Shown piece after piece: positions 42,281 through 51,172 of a DNA stretch of 64,000 bases (positions within the stretch are counted from its first letter, which is position 1; every line of letters starts with the position of its first letter). The position numbers were made by a program, and so were the translations under genes. The stretch covers positions 682,001 through 746,000 of the forward strand of contig NZ_CVRB01000001.1 in the NCBI RefSeq assembly GCF_001048695.1, given 5' to 3'. Origin of the DNA: Neobacillus massiliamazoniensis. GTDB taxonomy: Bacteria > Bacillota > Bacilli > Bacillales > Cytobacillaceae. The notes under the pieces were generated by a model. It was not told where the DNA came from. It was given only the letters and a program-made list of their open reading frames with translations, and did no database searches.

Positions 42281-45200
42281 TTATGGTTTAATACCCAATT
42301 CAGCTAAGATCATTTCTAGTGTCTTCCCATCATAACTAGTCTGTGGCTGTGGAGCATTTTCGAGAGACGGGTTTTGCTTGAGATAATTTTGTTGTACAAA
42401 TTTCATATCTTTTTCATCGACTACTCCATCAAAGTTGATATCAGCTGCCCGGTTGTTGGTTTTCCATGCTTTTTGAATTTCAATCGCATCAAGGATATCG
42501 ATCACGCCATCCTGGTTCACATCACCTGCAGTAATATCTAGAGATGTAATAGATTGAGATTTTCCGAATAATGTGTCATTGTGTACAAAACCTAAAGTTA
42601 CTTTTTTCTTTGTTACAAAATGGCCCGGAACCCTCATTTCAACTGTATATGGATCCTTACTTAAAGGCACCTTCTCGAACGTATACATTGCGCTATTATT
42701 GATGGAGGCAGAACCATCAAACTCTTTTCCGTTCGAATCGATCAGCTTAACGCTAGCCCCCACTTTTGACCAATCTTTTTTGGCCATGGTGCCACCATTA
42801 TTAGGATCTCCAATATAAAATCCCTTTGGTGTTACATAACCAGTTACCCTGTTAAACTGCGGGTATAGTTTCATTAAGAAATTTGCAGCTTGCACCGAAA
42901 TGTTTTGATTATTTGCATCCGTTACTTTCACAGTCGGAGTGATATACCCGAAAGTGTTAAATTTATTATCTAATACCTTTAATGTAACATCAACTACTGC
43001 CTTATGATCCAATTCCCCACTTGGTTCATTAAATTGAACGGTTATATTATTATCCTGAACATTTAGGTTAGCTTTTCCAACGAGTGTATCTGAAAGCTTG
43101 GCATCAACAATTTGTAAAGCGTTCATTCTATAAGGATCCGTTAAGGTCCATTCCGCCTTGGATACATCCTTTAAATTATCTAAAACTAATTGAGCTTTGA
43201 CAGTTTCACCCGTTTTGGCTGAAGTACGGTCACTCGTAAGATAAGTAACAGGTGTACCTTCTTTTACAAACCAATATTGCTTTGTAAGTTGTTTGTTTCC
43301 TGCCATATTATATCCATCCATCCTAAACTGAAGGGCAGGGACGGATTCATCCATAGCAATTTCTTCAACAAACTTTCCGTCTTTATCCATATGAACAGTA
43401 CCAGGAAAACCCCAATCACCCCAGTAATAATTCACAAAGTTCGATGACTGATCGACATTGACTCCGTTTTTCTTCATTTCATTTACCAATGGGTCGGTGA
43501 TTTGAATTTCAAATGGGTACGTCTTTTGACCTGGTTTGTATTCAATAAATGGCGAATTTCCATCCAGTGAACTTGTAAAGTTCGGTGGATCGAGATAAAT
43601 CCATAGATCTCGTGTTTCCGTAATCACCTTTCCTGAGAGACCTGTAGCGATGTATTTTATTTTGTAATGACCCTCTGGGGCATTGCTTGGTTCTGATGAA
43701 ATAGGTTGTTTAGGATCACCGGTAAATTTATAATAGACATCCCTATAAGCTAATGTTCCATAATCGTAACTATCAGAAAGATTTTTCAAATTAGCGGTTC
43801 CAATAAGTCCAAGATCATTCCCTGTTTTCGCATCTTGAAGGACGACATCCATTTTATCCATTGGGGCACTTAAGTTAATCGTAGCAAGTACAAAAACCTG
43901 ACGATATGGATCCCAGCTACTTTCGTTTAAATATCCTGGTGAATATTCCGGATTTAAAATATCCACTTTATTAAATCCTTCTTGCAGCATGCGGAAGTTG
44001 AACGGAATCCGATACTGTTCGGATGAATTCGCTTTATTTGTCAGCGTAATATATCCTGTATAAAAGCCCGCCTTTGCCTTGTTGTGAATAAGCAGATTTA
44101 CGGACACTTTTTTCTCTTCATTGCCCCTTACATCAATTTTGTTGGGAATCGTTAGCACGATACCATTTTGTTTCAAACTATTGGAACCTTTTCCTTCACT
44201 GATCGAAACTGAAAATAATTTATTGTTATTCTCATTGTTTTTTACATTAATCGACTTTTTGATTAGATAATTTTTATCGACCAATTCATGATCAAAGCTA
44301 AGTCCGCCCGTTAAGTTTTTTACTTCCACTAAATTTTCTGCACCAGGAATAAGGGTTTTGTCGATAATTTGGAAGCTTGCTCCATCATGCACAGCTTTAT
44401 ATGGATTGACTCTTCCTGCACCCACTTCAAAAACGCTATAGTCTCCATTGAGAGGATCGGCTGTATTCATTAGCACTGTTTTGATATCTTCTGGTTTTAA
44501 TTTTCGATTTGCTTGAAGCATTAACGCTACGACACCTGTCGTAAATGGTGTAGCCATCGATGTTCCAGAATAGCGAGCGTAAGCATATTGATAGTTTCCT
44601 GGATTCTTAGGGTCTACCATATAAGAAGGTACAGTAGAGAGAACACTAACTCCTGGCGCTGTTACTTCTGGCTTCATGCCATACGTCTGTCTTACTGGGC
44701 CTCGTGAACTGAAGTCTGCTAAATGATCACCTTGTGTTTGCGTAACCGCAAAATTGGAGAATGTAAAGGTTGTTTGACCTGCTTGAAGCTGTGCTTTAAT
44801 CTTATCTCCTGCATCCTTTGTTATCGAAAAGGCCGGTACAAATGTAGTTGATTCACCAAGATTGACATTGATTTGTCCATCGACATTGTTATAAAGGAGT
44901 ACGGCAGCAGCACCTTTTTGTTTCGCTGTGCTCACTTTGTCTGCTAAGGCAATTTCTCCGCGGGCCACAAGGGCAATTTTTCCGTTAACATCCTTACCAT
45001 TATAATCATTGCTATACCCTAATCCAACATCGACTACTTGCAAGGATTTTCCTTCCCAATCCTTTAATTGATCTGAAAAGTGACGTGCCATGCCGACTAG
45101 GTCAATCCCATTTTCCGTGCCAATCTTCCCTTTAAAAGTAGAAATGTTCATAGGTACATCACTTGCCCCAACAGTCAACGCAAGTGCTGCTGAACCAGGT

Positions 45201-46357
45201 GAACCTACCGTATAATCACCAGGACCGCTATTACCTGCAGCTACTACTGCTGTTACCCCGCTAAGGACCGCATAGTTGATCGCTGTACTTGTCGGATAAT
45301 ATGGATTATTTACCGATGCTCCGAGCGATAGGTTGATGACATCCATGCCATCATCCACCGATTTTTCAATGGCTGCAATGACATTATCAGAAGTACCGCT
45401 GCCATATGGACCAAGAACACGATACGAATAAAGATCCACATCAGGAGCTACTCCTTTTACAGAAATATCCTTATTGGTTGCTTGTCCAGCTATCGTTCCG
45501 GCCACATGAGTTCCGTGTGAAGTGTAGTAGGCGGAGCCATTTTGAAATTCTGGTTTTTTAGATTTTTGCCAGTCAGCGTAAGTCGTCTCCATTGGATCAT
45601 TATCCTTATCAACGAAGTCATACCCGCCCTTAAAAACCTTTTTTAGGTCCGGATGATTGTAGTCAATACCTGTATCAATTATACCCACTTTAATACCTTT
45701 TCCTGTTATCCCTTCTTGGTGAAGCTTATCAACTTTTAAGTAGGATAGACTTTCAACCGAAGTACCAGAGCTACTACTTGATCCATTCTCATCTCCTAAA
45801 GCAATCGGATCAGTCTTAATTTCCTCATTTTTATAAATGGCTTTTACCACTTCGGATTTTAAAAGTGTTTCAACTTGATTTGCTGGTAGTTTCATCGCTA
45901 CCCCATTGTAAGCGCTTTTATAATCGGAGGTAATTTTATGATCTACCGTCTTGCTCTTAAGATTACTAGATGGAAGAAGTGACTGAATGTCCTTTTCAAA
46001 TTGAGCATGTTCCTTTGTCACTTGGTCATCTGCTTGTTGTTTCGAAAGCTTTTGTCCCTTGACCTCAGCATCTAATACCGCTACATTTCCAGGTTTCGAT
46101 TGGAATTGAACGATAACATCGATCTCATTATCGCTTTTTAACTCATCTTTACTGAATCCTTGCAGACCTTTTTGATCAGTCATTTCTATTTGATTTAAGG
46201 CTTTTCTTTGTTCTGGTGTAAGCGAGGCAAGGATGTCTTCTGATTTGAAGCTAGTAGCTGTTGCTTTCGGAGTGAAATACGGGTTAACAGGTGATAACAA
46301 CAAACCTGCTGTTAAGGTAATGGCTAGTGAACGTTTAAATAAAGATTTCTTTTTCAT
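42281..46357 (-). CDS. Secreted subtilisin-like protease with cohesin-like and dockerin domains (paralogue 2)
   Basis: 1358 residues with the same architecture as paralogue 1 and perhaps 85% identity by eye: signal peptide ending ATA, I9 propeptide, S8 triad (GIIDTGIDYN, SHGTHVAGT, GTSMATP), PA insert (VARGEIALADKVSTAKQKGA), cohesin-like region (SAKTGETVKAQLVLDNLKD), regulatory-like beta-domain and dockerin (DVNQDGVIDILDAIEIQ; DINFDGVVDEKDM). Differences cluster in the C-terminal beta-domains; the catalytic domain and dockerin are nearly unchanged, which suggests recent duplication with divergence in substrate- or partner-binding parts. The start follows AAGAAGG by six bases. It is divergent from an HTH/TPR regulator, a likely controller. 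There is no sorting motif or SLH domain, so it is secreted or held through dockerin-cohesin contact. Confidence 0.93.
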   Translation of the reverse strand: MKKKSLFKRSLAITLTAGLLLSPVNPYFTPKATATSFKSEDILASLTPEQRKALNQIEMTDQKGLQGFSKDELKSDNEIDVIVQFQSKPGNVAVLDAEVKGQKLSKQQADDQVTKEHAQFEKDIQSLLPSSNLKSKTVDHKITSDYKSAYNGVAMKLPANQVETLLKSEVVKAIYKNEEIKTDPIALGDENGSSSSSGTSVESLSYLKVDKLHQEGITGKGIKVGIIDTGIDYNHPDLKKVFKGGYDFVDKDNDPMETTYADWQKSKKPEFQNGSAYYTSHGTHVAGTIAGQATNKDISVKGVAPDVDLYSYRVLGPYGSGTSDNVIAAIEKSVDDGMDVINLSLGASVNNPYYPTSTAINYAVLSGVTAVVAAGNSGPGDYTVGSPGSAALALTVGASDVPMNISTFKGKIGTENGIDLVGMARHFSDQLKDWEGKSLQVVDVGLGYSNDYNGKDVNGKIALVARGEIALADKVSTAKQKGAAAVLLYNNVDGQINVNLGESTTFVPAFSITKDAGDKIKAQLQAGQTTFTFSNFAVTQTQGDHLADFSSRGPVRQTYGMKPEVTAPGVSVLSTVPSYMVDPKNPGNYQYAYARYSGTSMATPFTTGVVALMLQANRKLKPEDIKTVLMNTADPLNGDYSVFEVGAGRVNPYKAVHDGASFQIIDKTLIPGAENLVEVKNLTGGLSFDHELVDKNYLIKKSINVKNNENNNKLFSVSISEGKGSNSLKQNGIVLTIPNKIDVRGNEEKKVSVNLLIHNKAKAGFYTGYITLTNKANSSEQYRIPFNFRMLQEGFNKVDILNPEYSPGYLNESSWDPYRQVFVLATINLSAPMDKMDVVLQDAKTGNDLGLIGTANLKNLSDSYDYGTLAYRDVYYKFTGDPKQPISSEPSNAPEGHYKIKYIATGLSGKVITETRDLWIYLDPPNFTSSLDGNSPFIEYKPGQKTYPFEIQITDPLVNEMKKNGVNVDQSSNFVNYYWGDWGFPGTVHMDKDGKFVEEIAMDESVPALQFRMDGYNMAGNKQLTKQYWFVKEGTPVTYLTSDRTSAKTGETVKAQLVLDNLKDVSKAEWTLTDPYRMNALQIVDAKLSDTLVGKANLNVQDNNITVQFNEPSGELDHKAVVDVTLKVLDNKFNTFGYITPTVKVTDANNQNISVQAANFLMKLYPQFNRVTGYVTPKGFYIGDPNNGGTMAKKDWSKVGASVKLIDSNGKEFDGSASINNSAMYTFEKVPLSKDPYTVEMRVPGHFVTKKKVTLGFVHNDTLFGKSQSITSLDITAGDVNQDGVIDILDAIEIQKAWKTNNRAADINFDGVVDEKDMKFVQQNYLKQNPSLENAPQPQTSYDGKTLEMILAELGIKP

Positions 46358-46442
46358 CTGCATCCTTCTTTCTATATAGTTAATAACAATAGTAAAAAAA
46401 CTCCTTTCTATTAGACTAAAAATTAGGAATATTACAATAAGT

Positions 46443-46478
46443 ATTATAATAATTTTACTATTAATCAGCTATTGGGGT
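46443..46478 (-). promoter_or_regulatory. Subtilase 2 promoter with ACCCCAAT box
   Basis: ACCCCAAT (46471-46478), 22 bp, TATAAT (46443-46448) on the minus strand. The region is closely similar to the subtilase 1 promoter. A further ATTGGGGT lies at 46578-46585 between this gene and the divergent regulator. Confidence 0.6.
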
Positions 46479-46808
46479 TTTTTCGTAGGCCATTATTACT
46501 AGATATTGAAGAATTTCCCAAAAATCGACCTTTTCTTCAAACTTTTTAAGGAAAAACGGAGGAATTCGTCAAAAAAAATTGGGGTTTTTCCACTAAAATG
46601 ATACTCTAAAACTAAAAAACAGGAATAAATTTCCAACACAAATACAAAAAATAGTATTATATGAGTTTTTTTTAAAAGGATAAGTCACTCGACAAGATTC
46701 TTCTTTATCCACTTGAATATTCTGATAATATACATAGTAAGATTTATAACTACATGAATAGACGTGATTCGAAATAGGGAATTTTTAGAGAAAAGGATGG
46801 TGGGGAAT

Positions 46809-48032
46809 ATGAATGTGGGGAAAATCATTAAGTTTTTTCGTGAAAAAGCAAATCTAACCCAAGAACAACTTGGTAATGGTATTTGCTCTGTTACACATGT
46901 TAGTAAAATTGAACGCGGGATAACGGAATATTCTTCCGAAATCACCACCCTTTTAGCCAAAAGGCTAGGGATTAATATTCAGGAAGAGGTAGAGCGTCTA
47001 AAAGGGATTGAAAAACATCTTCACCGGTTACATAATTCCATCATCATGCAAAAACTAGAAGAGGCTGAAGCGACGATCAATGAGCTTGAAGAATGTTCCA
47101 TCCTCTATGCATCTGATTATCAAGACCAGTTTCATCTCTTAAAAGCAAGATATTATCTTTTACAAGGTAATGTAGAGCAAGCCAAAAAGTTAATCTTACC
47201 AATTCAAAAAAACCAGTCAAAATTACCCTTATATGAAATAAACTTATTAAAGCATGTTTTAGGAATCTATTACATTTTGAAAAAGGATTATTTTCAAGCA
47301 ATCGACGTCCTAAAAACGATTAATACGGACCACTATCATAACCTTGAATATTACTATAATTTAGCCTTTGCCTATCATTCTATAGACTCAAAAATTTTGG
47401 CGTATTATTATGCCGAGAAAGTACTAGAATACTTTAAATCCATGAATAATTTTGTTCGGGTTATCGATACAGAAACAGTGATGCTAGTTCAAATAGGTGA
47501 CAACGAGTATTTAAATTTTCAGGACACGATCGCTAAGTATGAATCTTTAATTCAAACATGTGAAACTTTTCATTTTCATGATAAAAAGGCAAAACTACTT
47601 CATAATTGGGCATATAATCATTATCGTCGTGGGGAGCTAATTGAGGCACAACAAATCTATTATAAAGCAATGCAGTCTTGGGAGAAAAACTCTTCATTTT
47701 TTTTATTATCATTTTCGGGTTATATTCGTAGTAGCAATGAAGGGGATCTGTTAGAAAAAAACAAATTAATGAAGCTTGTTGACGAGGGGATGTCGCTTGC
47801 GAAACATTCAAATGAACCTCTTTATTCCATTTTATTTACTTTGCTTTACTATGAAATAGAGGATCATATCTCCCTTTATCCATATATTAATGAAATAGCT
47901 ATTCCTTTTTTTAAACAAAATGGACAATTTTGGTTATCTGAGCAATATGAAAAAAGGCTTTTTTCTCATTACTCTCATACACAGCAAATCGATAAAGCGA
48001 TTACCGTTGCACAATCCTTAATAAAAATTTGA
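46809..48032 (+). CDS. HTH-XRE regulator with TPR repeats (RNPP type, NprR/PlcR-like)
   Basis: 407 residues. The N-terminal XRE helix-turn-helix (VGKIIKFFREKANLTQEQLG ... VTHVSKIERG) is followed by about 330 residues of tetratricopeptide-like helices. This is the layout of RNPP quorum sensors (NprR, PlcR, AimR), which bind a processed peptide. Length matches NprR (about 420). The start is the ATG after GGTGGGG; upstream ATGs have no site. No obvious 40-50-codon pheromone gene with a signal peptide lies on either side, so the ligand may be encoded elsewhere or absent. It is divergent from subtilase 2 and convergent with the sipW operon, making both candidate targets. Confidence 0.88.
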   Translation: MNVGKIIKFFREKANLTQEQLGNGICSVTHVSKIERGITEYSSEITTLLAKRLGINIQEEVERLKGIEKHLHRLHNSIIMQKLEEAEATINELEECSILYASDYQDQFHLLKARYYLLQGNVEQAKKLILPIQKNQSKLPLYEINLLKHVLGIYYILKKDYFQAIDVLKTINTDHYHNLEYYYNLAFAYHSIDSKILAYYYAEKVLEYFKSMNNFVRVIDTETVMLVQIGDNEYLNFQDTIAKYESLIQTCETFHFHDKKAKLLHNWAYNHYRRGELIEAQQIYYKAMQSWEKNSSFFLLSFSGYIRSSNEGDLLEKNKLMKLVDEGMSLAKHSNEPLYSILFTLLYYEIEDHISLYPYINEIAIPFFKQNGQFWLSEQYEKRLFSHYSHTQQIDKAITVAQSLIKI

Positions 48033-48118
48033 TCTTTGTCCTCTATCACGTTTTGCTATAGTTTCGTTATGATAGTAGAAACACTTATGTAGACACCTAT
48101 GAAATGAAAAAAGGATGA

Positions 48119-48148
48119 AGCGGACTATGTAATGTAGACCGCTTTTTG
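48119..48148 (+). terminator. Terminator of the HTH/TPR regulator gene
   Basis: AGCGG-ACTATGTAATGTAGA-CCGCT followed by TTTTTG. Confidence 0.7.
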
Positions 48149-48165
48149 TCGTTTGCTTAGTCTTT

Positions 48166-48669
48166 TTATTCAGGCTGTGGTGGTGGATTTAGCTGAATTT
48201 CCTTATTTAGATAAATAGCAGCAATTTCTCCAGATTGTAATAATGTTTTTATTTCATTTCCGGGAAGCTTCATTGCTACACCGTTTAATGCAGTTTTATA
48301 GGTGTGGGTAATGGAATAAGGAATTTGTTTTTGACCTAAATACTTTTGAACATCTGCTTGAAAGCGAGAATGACTATCTTCTACATCCTGCTTAGCTTTA
48401 TCCAAAGAAAGGGGGATCCCACTCATTTCAGCAATGGCAACCGCAACCTTAGCTGGTTCCGTTTTAAAGTGAATAATGATTTCCACCATTTTTGCACTAT
48501 TCAGATCAATTTCCGGGTCAATATAAATATTTCTTGTCATGACCTCTTCCCCCTTGTTTACTCTATGTTCCCCTATTGTCTGGTGTTCTTGAGTATCGTT
48601 CACTCCACAGCCTATTAGAAACAAAAGACAACTATATATTAAATAATGATACCACCTTCTCATAGCCAT
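48166..48669 (-). CDS. Lipoprotein consisting of a stand-alone I9 (subtilase propeptide-like) inhibitor domain
   Basis: 167 residues with lipobox LFLIGC (C21). After a short linker the rest is one inhibitor I9 domain: VEIIIHFKTEPAKVAVAIAE, then SHSRFQADVQKYL, then ITHTYKTALNGVAMKLPGNE and IAAIYLNKEIQ. These segments align in order with the propeptides of the two neighbouring subtilases (ITSDYKTVYNGVAMKLPANQ; VYKNEEIKTDP). No protease domain follows, so it should be a membrane-tethered inhibitor or trans-acting folding chaperone for those enzymes; that function is inferred. It lies 152 bp behind the second SipW-type substrate and is probably the last gene of the sipW operon. AAGGAAGG precedes the ATG. 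Confidence 0.88.
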   Translation of the reverse strand: MAMRRWYHYLIYSCLLFLIGCGVNDTQEHQTIGEHRVNKGEEVMTRNIYIDPEIDLNSAKMVEIIIHFKTEPAKVAVAIAEMSGIPLSLDKAKQDVEDSHSRFQADVQKYLGQKQIPYSITHTYKTALNGVAMKLPGNEIKTLLQSGEIAAIYLNKEIQLNPPPQPE

Positions 48670-48821
48670 ATCATCCTTCCTTACATAGGTTAATTCAAGG
48701 CTTCCCTTTTGGATTAGATTTTATGACTGATGTAAAAATGGTTCCGAGCAATATTATTTATACAATCGAATTAATTAAATTATGTACACTTTAGATTAGA
48801 TCCTACATTAAGAATAATGTC

Positions 48822-49301
48822 TTAAGGCTTGGATTCATTATTATTTGCACCCTCGCTGGCAATTCCTTGATCAAGTGGGATCGACATTGTTTCAGAAATA
48901 TATCCTTCATTGAAACCAACAATCCTACATTTGAGGCTATTTTGAGATGATGAAGGAAATTGGACATCATCTAGCTTTGATACAAAACTACTTTTTTGCT
49001 TTAGTTGAGTCGATGAAGTGTTGATCACCTCATTGTTTAGTAACCACTCTACCTTCAATGGAATGGAAACAGGAGAGATATTTTTTACGGTTACACTCAC
49101 ACTAATCTTACCATTTTGCTTGTATTCTACTTTTCCTAAGTTAATATTCATTAAATCAGATGTCATGGCATTTACAATTTGTCCATGTGCATTTGAACTT
49201 GCTTGATACCATGCAAATGATGTCGGGATTGATTGGATAAAAAGAATAGTACAAATAAATGCAACTGCTAGAATTAATCGACCTGTAAATTTTCTATTCA
49301 T
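48822..49301 (-). CDS. Exported protein with SipW-type signal peptide
   Basis: 159 residues. The signal region ends SFAWYQASSNAHGQIVNA, which parallels YSWFTAESKSAGTIVNG of the adjacent TasA/CalY-like protein, including the aromatic pair and the small-residue cleavage zone used by SipW. The remainder is a predicted beta-sandwich (KISVSVTVKNISPVSIPLKV) with one cysteine. It is too short for a full TasA. It is probably a matrix or fibre accessory protein, comparable in position to TapA but not visibly homologous. It lies 67 bp behind the TasA-like gene. I do not recognise a named family. Confidence 0.75.
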   Translation of the reverse strand: MNRKFTGRLILAVAFICTILFIQSIPTSFAWYQASSNAHGQIVNAMTSDLMNINLGKVEYKQNGKISVSVTVKNISPVSIPLKVEWLLNNEVINTSSTQLKQKSSFVSKLDDVQFPSSSQNSLKCRIVGFNEGYISETMSIPLDQGIASEGANNNESKP

Positions 49302-49368
49302 ATATCCTCCTAAGGAACAAAGACAGTTGTAGGATCATACAACTGCCCTTATTATCTCCTTTAACTAC

Positions 49369-50067
49369 CTATAATTCGGATTGATATTTAGCCCCATTAT
49401 CTGTTTGTTTCGCTTCAACTTTGAATTCTGCATCGTATTTCACACCTTGGTAGTCATTTCCTGCATTTTCACTTAGTTTGACACCAAAGATGATGTCGAT
49501 ATATTCATCTGTTTTCAATTTCCAGAATTTCTTTCCATCACCCAGTGTAATTACTTTACTCGACTTATCTCCCTCTGCCTTCATTAAGCTTTGTACTTCA
49601 CTATCAGATAATACCCCTGTCTCTACTTCGTAATTAGAAGGGTCAGCTTTAGCAAAACTACTAATAGGATTTGTCGTACCGTTTAGGAGAGCATCTAATT
49701 TATATTTATAATCTTTTAGAACATCGCCATTTGGTTTTTCTTTATATTTAAGTGCAATATACCCTACTTTGTATTTATTAATGTTCACGTTCGCATGATC
49801 AATTTTATGAGAGTATGTAGCTCTCAAAACTTGATCCATGCTCCCAGTATTTTTAATGGTATTCCAATCGCTGAATAATAATTGAGAAGGTGCAAATTGA
49901 TCATGATTAAAAAGTGGCTGCAATTCACCTAATGAAAATGTTCCATTTACAATCGTACCTGCTGATTTACTCTCAGCTGTAAACCAAGAGTATGTACCAA
50001 TTCCAGCACCAACAACAAGTGTTCCAGCTAAGGCGGATCCAATTAAAGTCTTTTGCCATTTTCTCAT
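49369..50067 (-). CDS. TasA/CalY (camelysin, M73) family fibre protein
   Basis: 232-residue exported protein. The N-terminus MRKWQKTLIGSALAGTLVVG is followed by GAGIGTYSWFTAESKSAGT, the conserved SipW-processed leader and start of the mature TasA/CalY fold (TYSWFTA, then GTFSLGELQPLF). Members form amyloid-like matrix fibres in B. subtilis (TasA) and surface camelysin in the B. cereus group. Asn/Asp- and Lys-rich loops and no cysteine fit this. It follows sipW by 85 bp. Whether it is TasA or CalY by function cannot be told by sequence inspection. Confidence 0.9.
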   Translation of the reverse strand: MRKWQKTLIGSALAGTLVVGAGIGTYSWFTAESKSAGTIVNGTFSLGELQPLFNHDQFAPSQLLFSDWNTIKNTGSMDQVLRATYSHKIDHANVNINKYKVGYIALKYKEKPNGDVLKDYKYKLDALLNGTTNPISSFAKADPSNYEVETGVLSDSEVQSLMKAEGDKSSKVITLGDGKKFWKLKTDEYIDIIFGVKLSENAGNDYQGVKYDAEFKVEAKQTDNGAKYQSEL

Positions 50068-50152
50068 ATTTTTCTCTCCCTAAAGTATATTTAGACGAAT
50101 AAATTATGAATGGACTAGGTTGGCATCCGTCCTCACTCCTTCCGTGAATCCA

Positions 50153-50692
50153 TTAACCTTCTAATCGTTCTTTTTCATTTCCAACTAATCCCATCCATTT
50201 GAAAATTTCATAGATTACTACAAGTAAAAGTGGCATGACAATCAATAGGAAAAATCCTAGAGGTCCCGAAACAAACTTTGCAATATAGCCTGCCTTTGGG
50301 ATCACAAATTGCTCTACCCCAACGACACTTGACCGCGGAACAGCTATCTCATCCGCAACGTTGTTGTTATCCCCCTTTGTCTTAAAGAAAATTTTCCCTC
50401 CTCTTTTCTCTTTTTCAATGATTCGATGTGTTATTAACATTCCATCTGGATGTTTAAAGGTAATAATCTCGTGAACACTAGGTTCCATATTTACATTGAT
50501 CAAAACGATGTCTCCCGCATTAAACGCTGGATGCATGGAGTTCGACAAAATGGTAAGCGGCTTTAATCCAAAAATACTTGGAACTTTTTCAATATCCCCC
50601 TTTGAATGTAGGAAGGACAAGAAGCCGCCAAAAGCAAATATAGATCCAAAAAGAAGGAGTACGATCACTATGTTTTTTAGTACTTTCTTCAC
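50153..50692 (-). CDS. sipW: Signal peptidase I, ER-type (SipW)
   Basis: 179-residue membrane peptidase that processes TasA-type precursors. SNSMHPAFNAGD carries the catalytic serine, ITHRIIE the histidine that replaces the lysine of prokaryotic-type enzymes, and KGDNNNVADE the conserved aspartate; membrane helices lie at the N-terminus (LKNIVIVLLLFGSIFAFGGF) and C-terminus (FFLLIVMPLLLVVIYEIF). The GTG start at 50692 is seven bases after GGAGAGGTG and is preferred to an upstream ATG. First gene of the four-gene operon sipW - TasA-like - second substrate - I9 lipoprotein. Confidence 0.93.
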   Translation of the reverse strand: MKKVLKNIVIVLLLFGSIFAFGGFLSFLHSKGDIEKVPSIFGLKPLTILSNSMHPAFNAGDIVLINVNMEPSVHEIITFKHPDGMLITHRIIEKEKRGGKIFFKTKGDNNNVADEIAVPRSSVVGVEQFVIPKAGYIAKFVSGPLGFFLLIVMPLLLVVIYEIFKWMGLVGNEKERLEG

Positions 50693-50796
50693 TAGACCAC
50701 ACCTCTCCATTCATTTTTGATCTTCGTAAGATGAAGAAAATATATTAGATTCTATTAATTTATTTTTAGAAAATAAAAAATATTTAAACTAGCATT

Positions 50797-50833
50797 ATCA
50801 TAACTCCTAATTTTATCCTTTGTAAATTGGGGT
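50797..50833 (-). promoter_or_regulatory. sipW operon promoter with ACCCCAAT box
   Basis: ACCCCAAT (50826-50833), 23 bp, TATGAT (50797-50802) on the minus strand. A second ACCCCAAT lies 108 bp upstream at 50934-50941. The remainder of 50842-51172 is AT-rich and contains the start of the divergent gene's promoter region. Confidence 0.5.
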
Positions 50834-51172
50834 AATTTTCTAGTATTCCTGCATTTTTAGCTTATTTTTGTATTAAAAAGAACTAACGAATCCACGTAAT
50901 AATTTGAAATTCTAGTATCCTCTATTTATTTTTATTGGGGTAATTGTACCTACAAAGTGCGATTTGATCAGGATCACATCGACCCTATCATGAAAGAAAA
51001 ACTATAAAAGAGGTTTTAAGTTTACATAACATTTTTACGATAAACTTTTTGTAAACATTCTTTTCAATTCACCACTTTTCTTAAAGATTTCCAATTTTAC
51101 AAACCTTTACTCATTTTTGATGCACCACATCCATATTGTTATAATAAATTCAGTAACGATTAGGGGGAGTAT

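Noticed and set aside
42573-42818. Plus-strand ORFs opposite the subtilase genes
   Set aside because: Shadows of a strongly coding minus-strand gene; the paralogue shows matching shadow frames only where the coding sequence is conserved.
48033-48165. Pheromone gene (PapR/NprX type) for the HTH/TPR regulator
   Set aside because: Only a seven-codon frame and a terminator are present; no signal peptide or 40-50-codon ORF on either strand.
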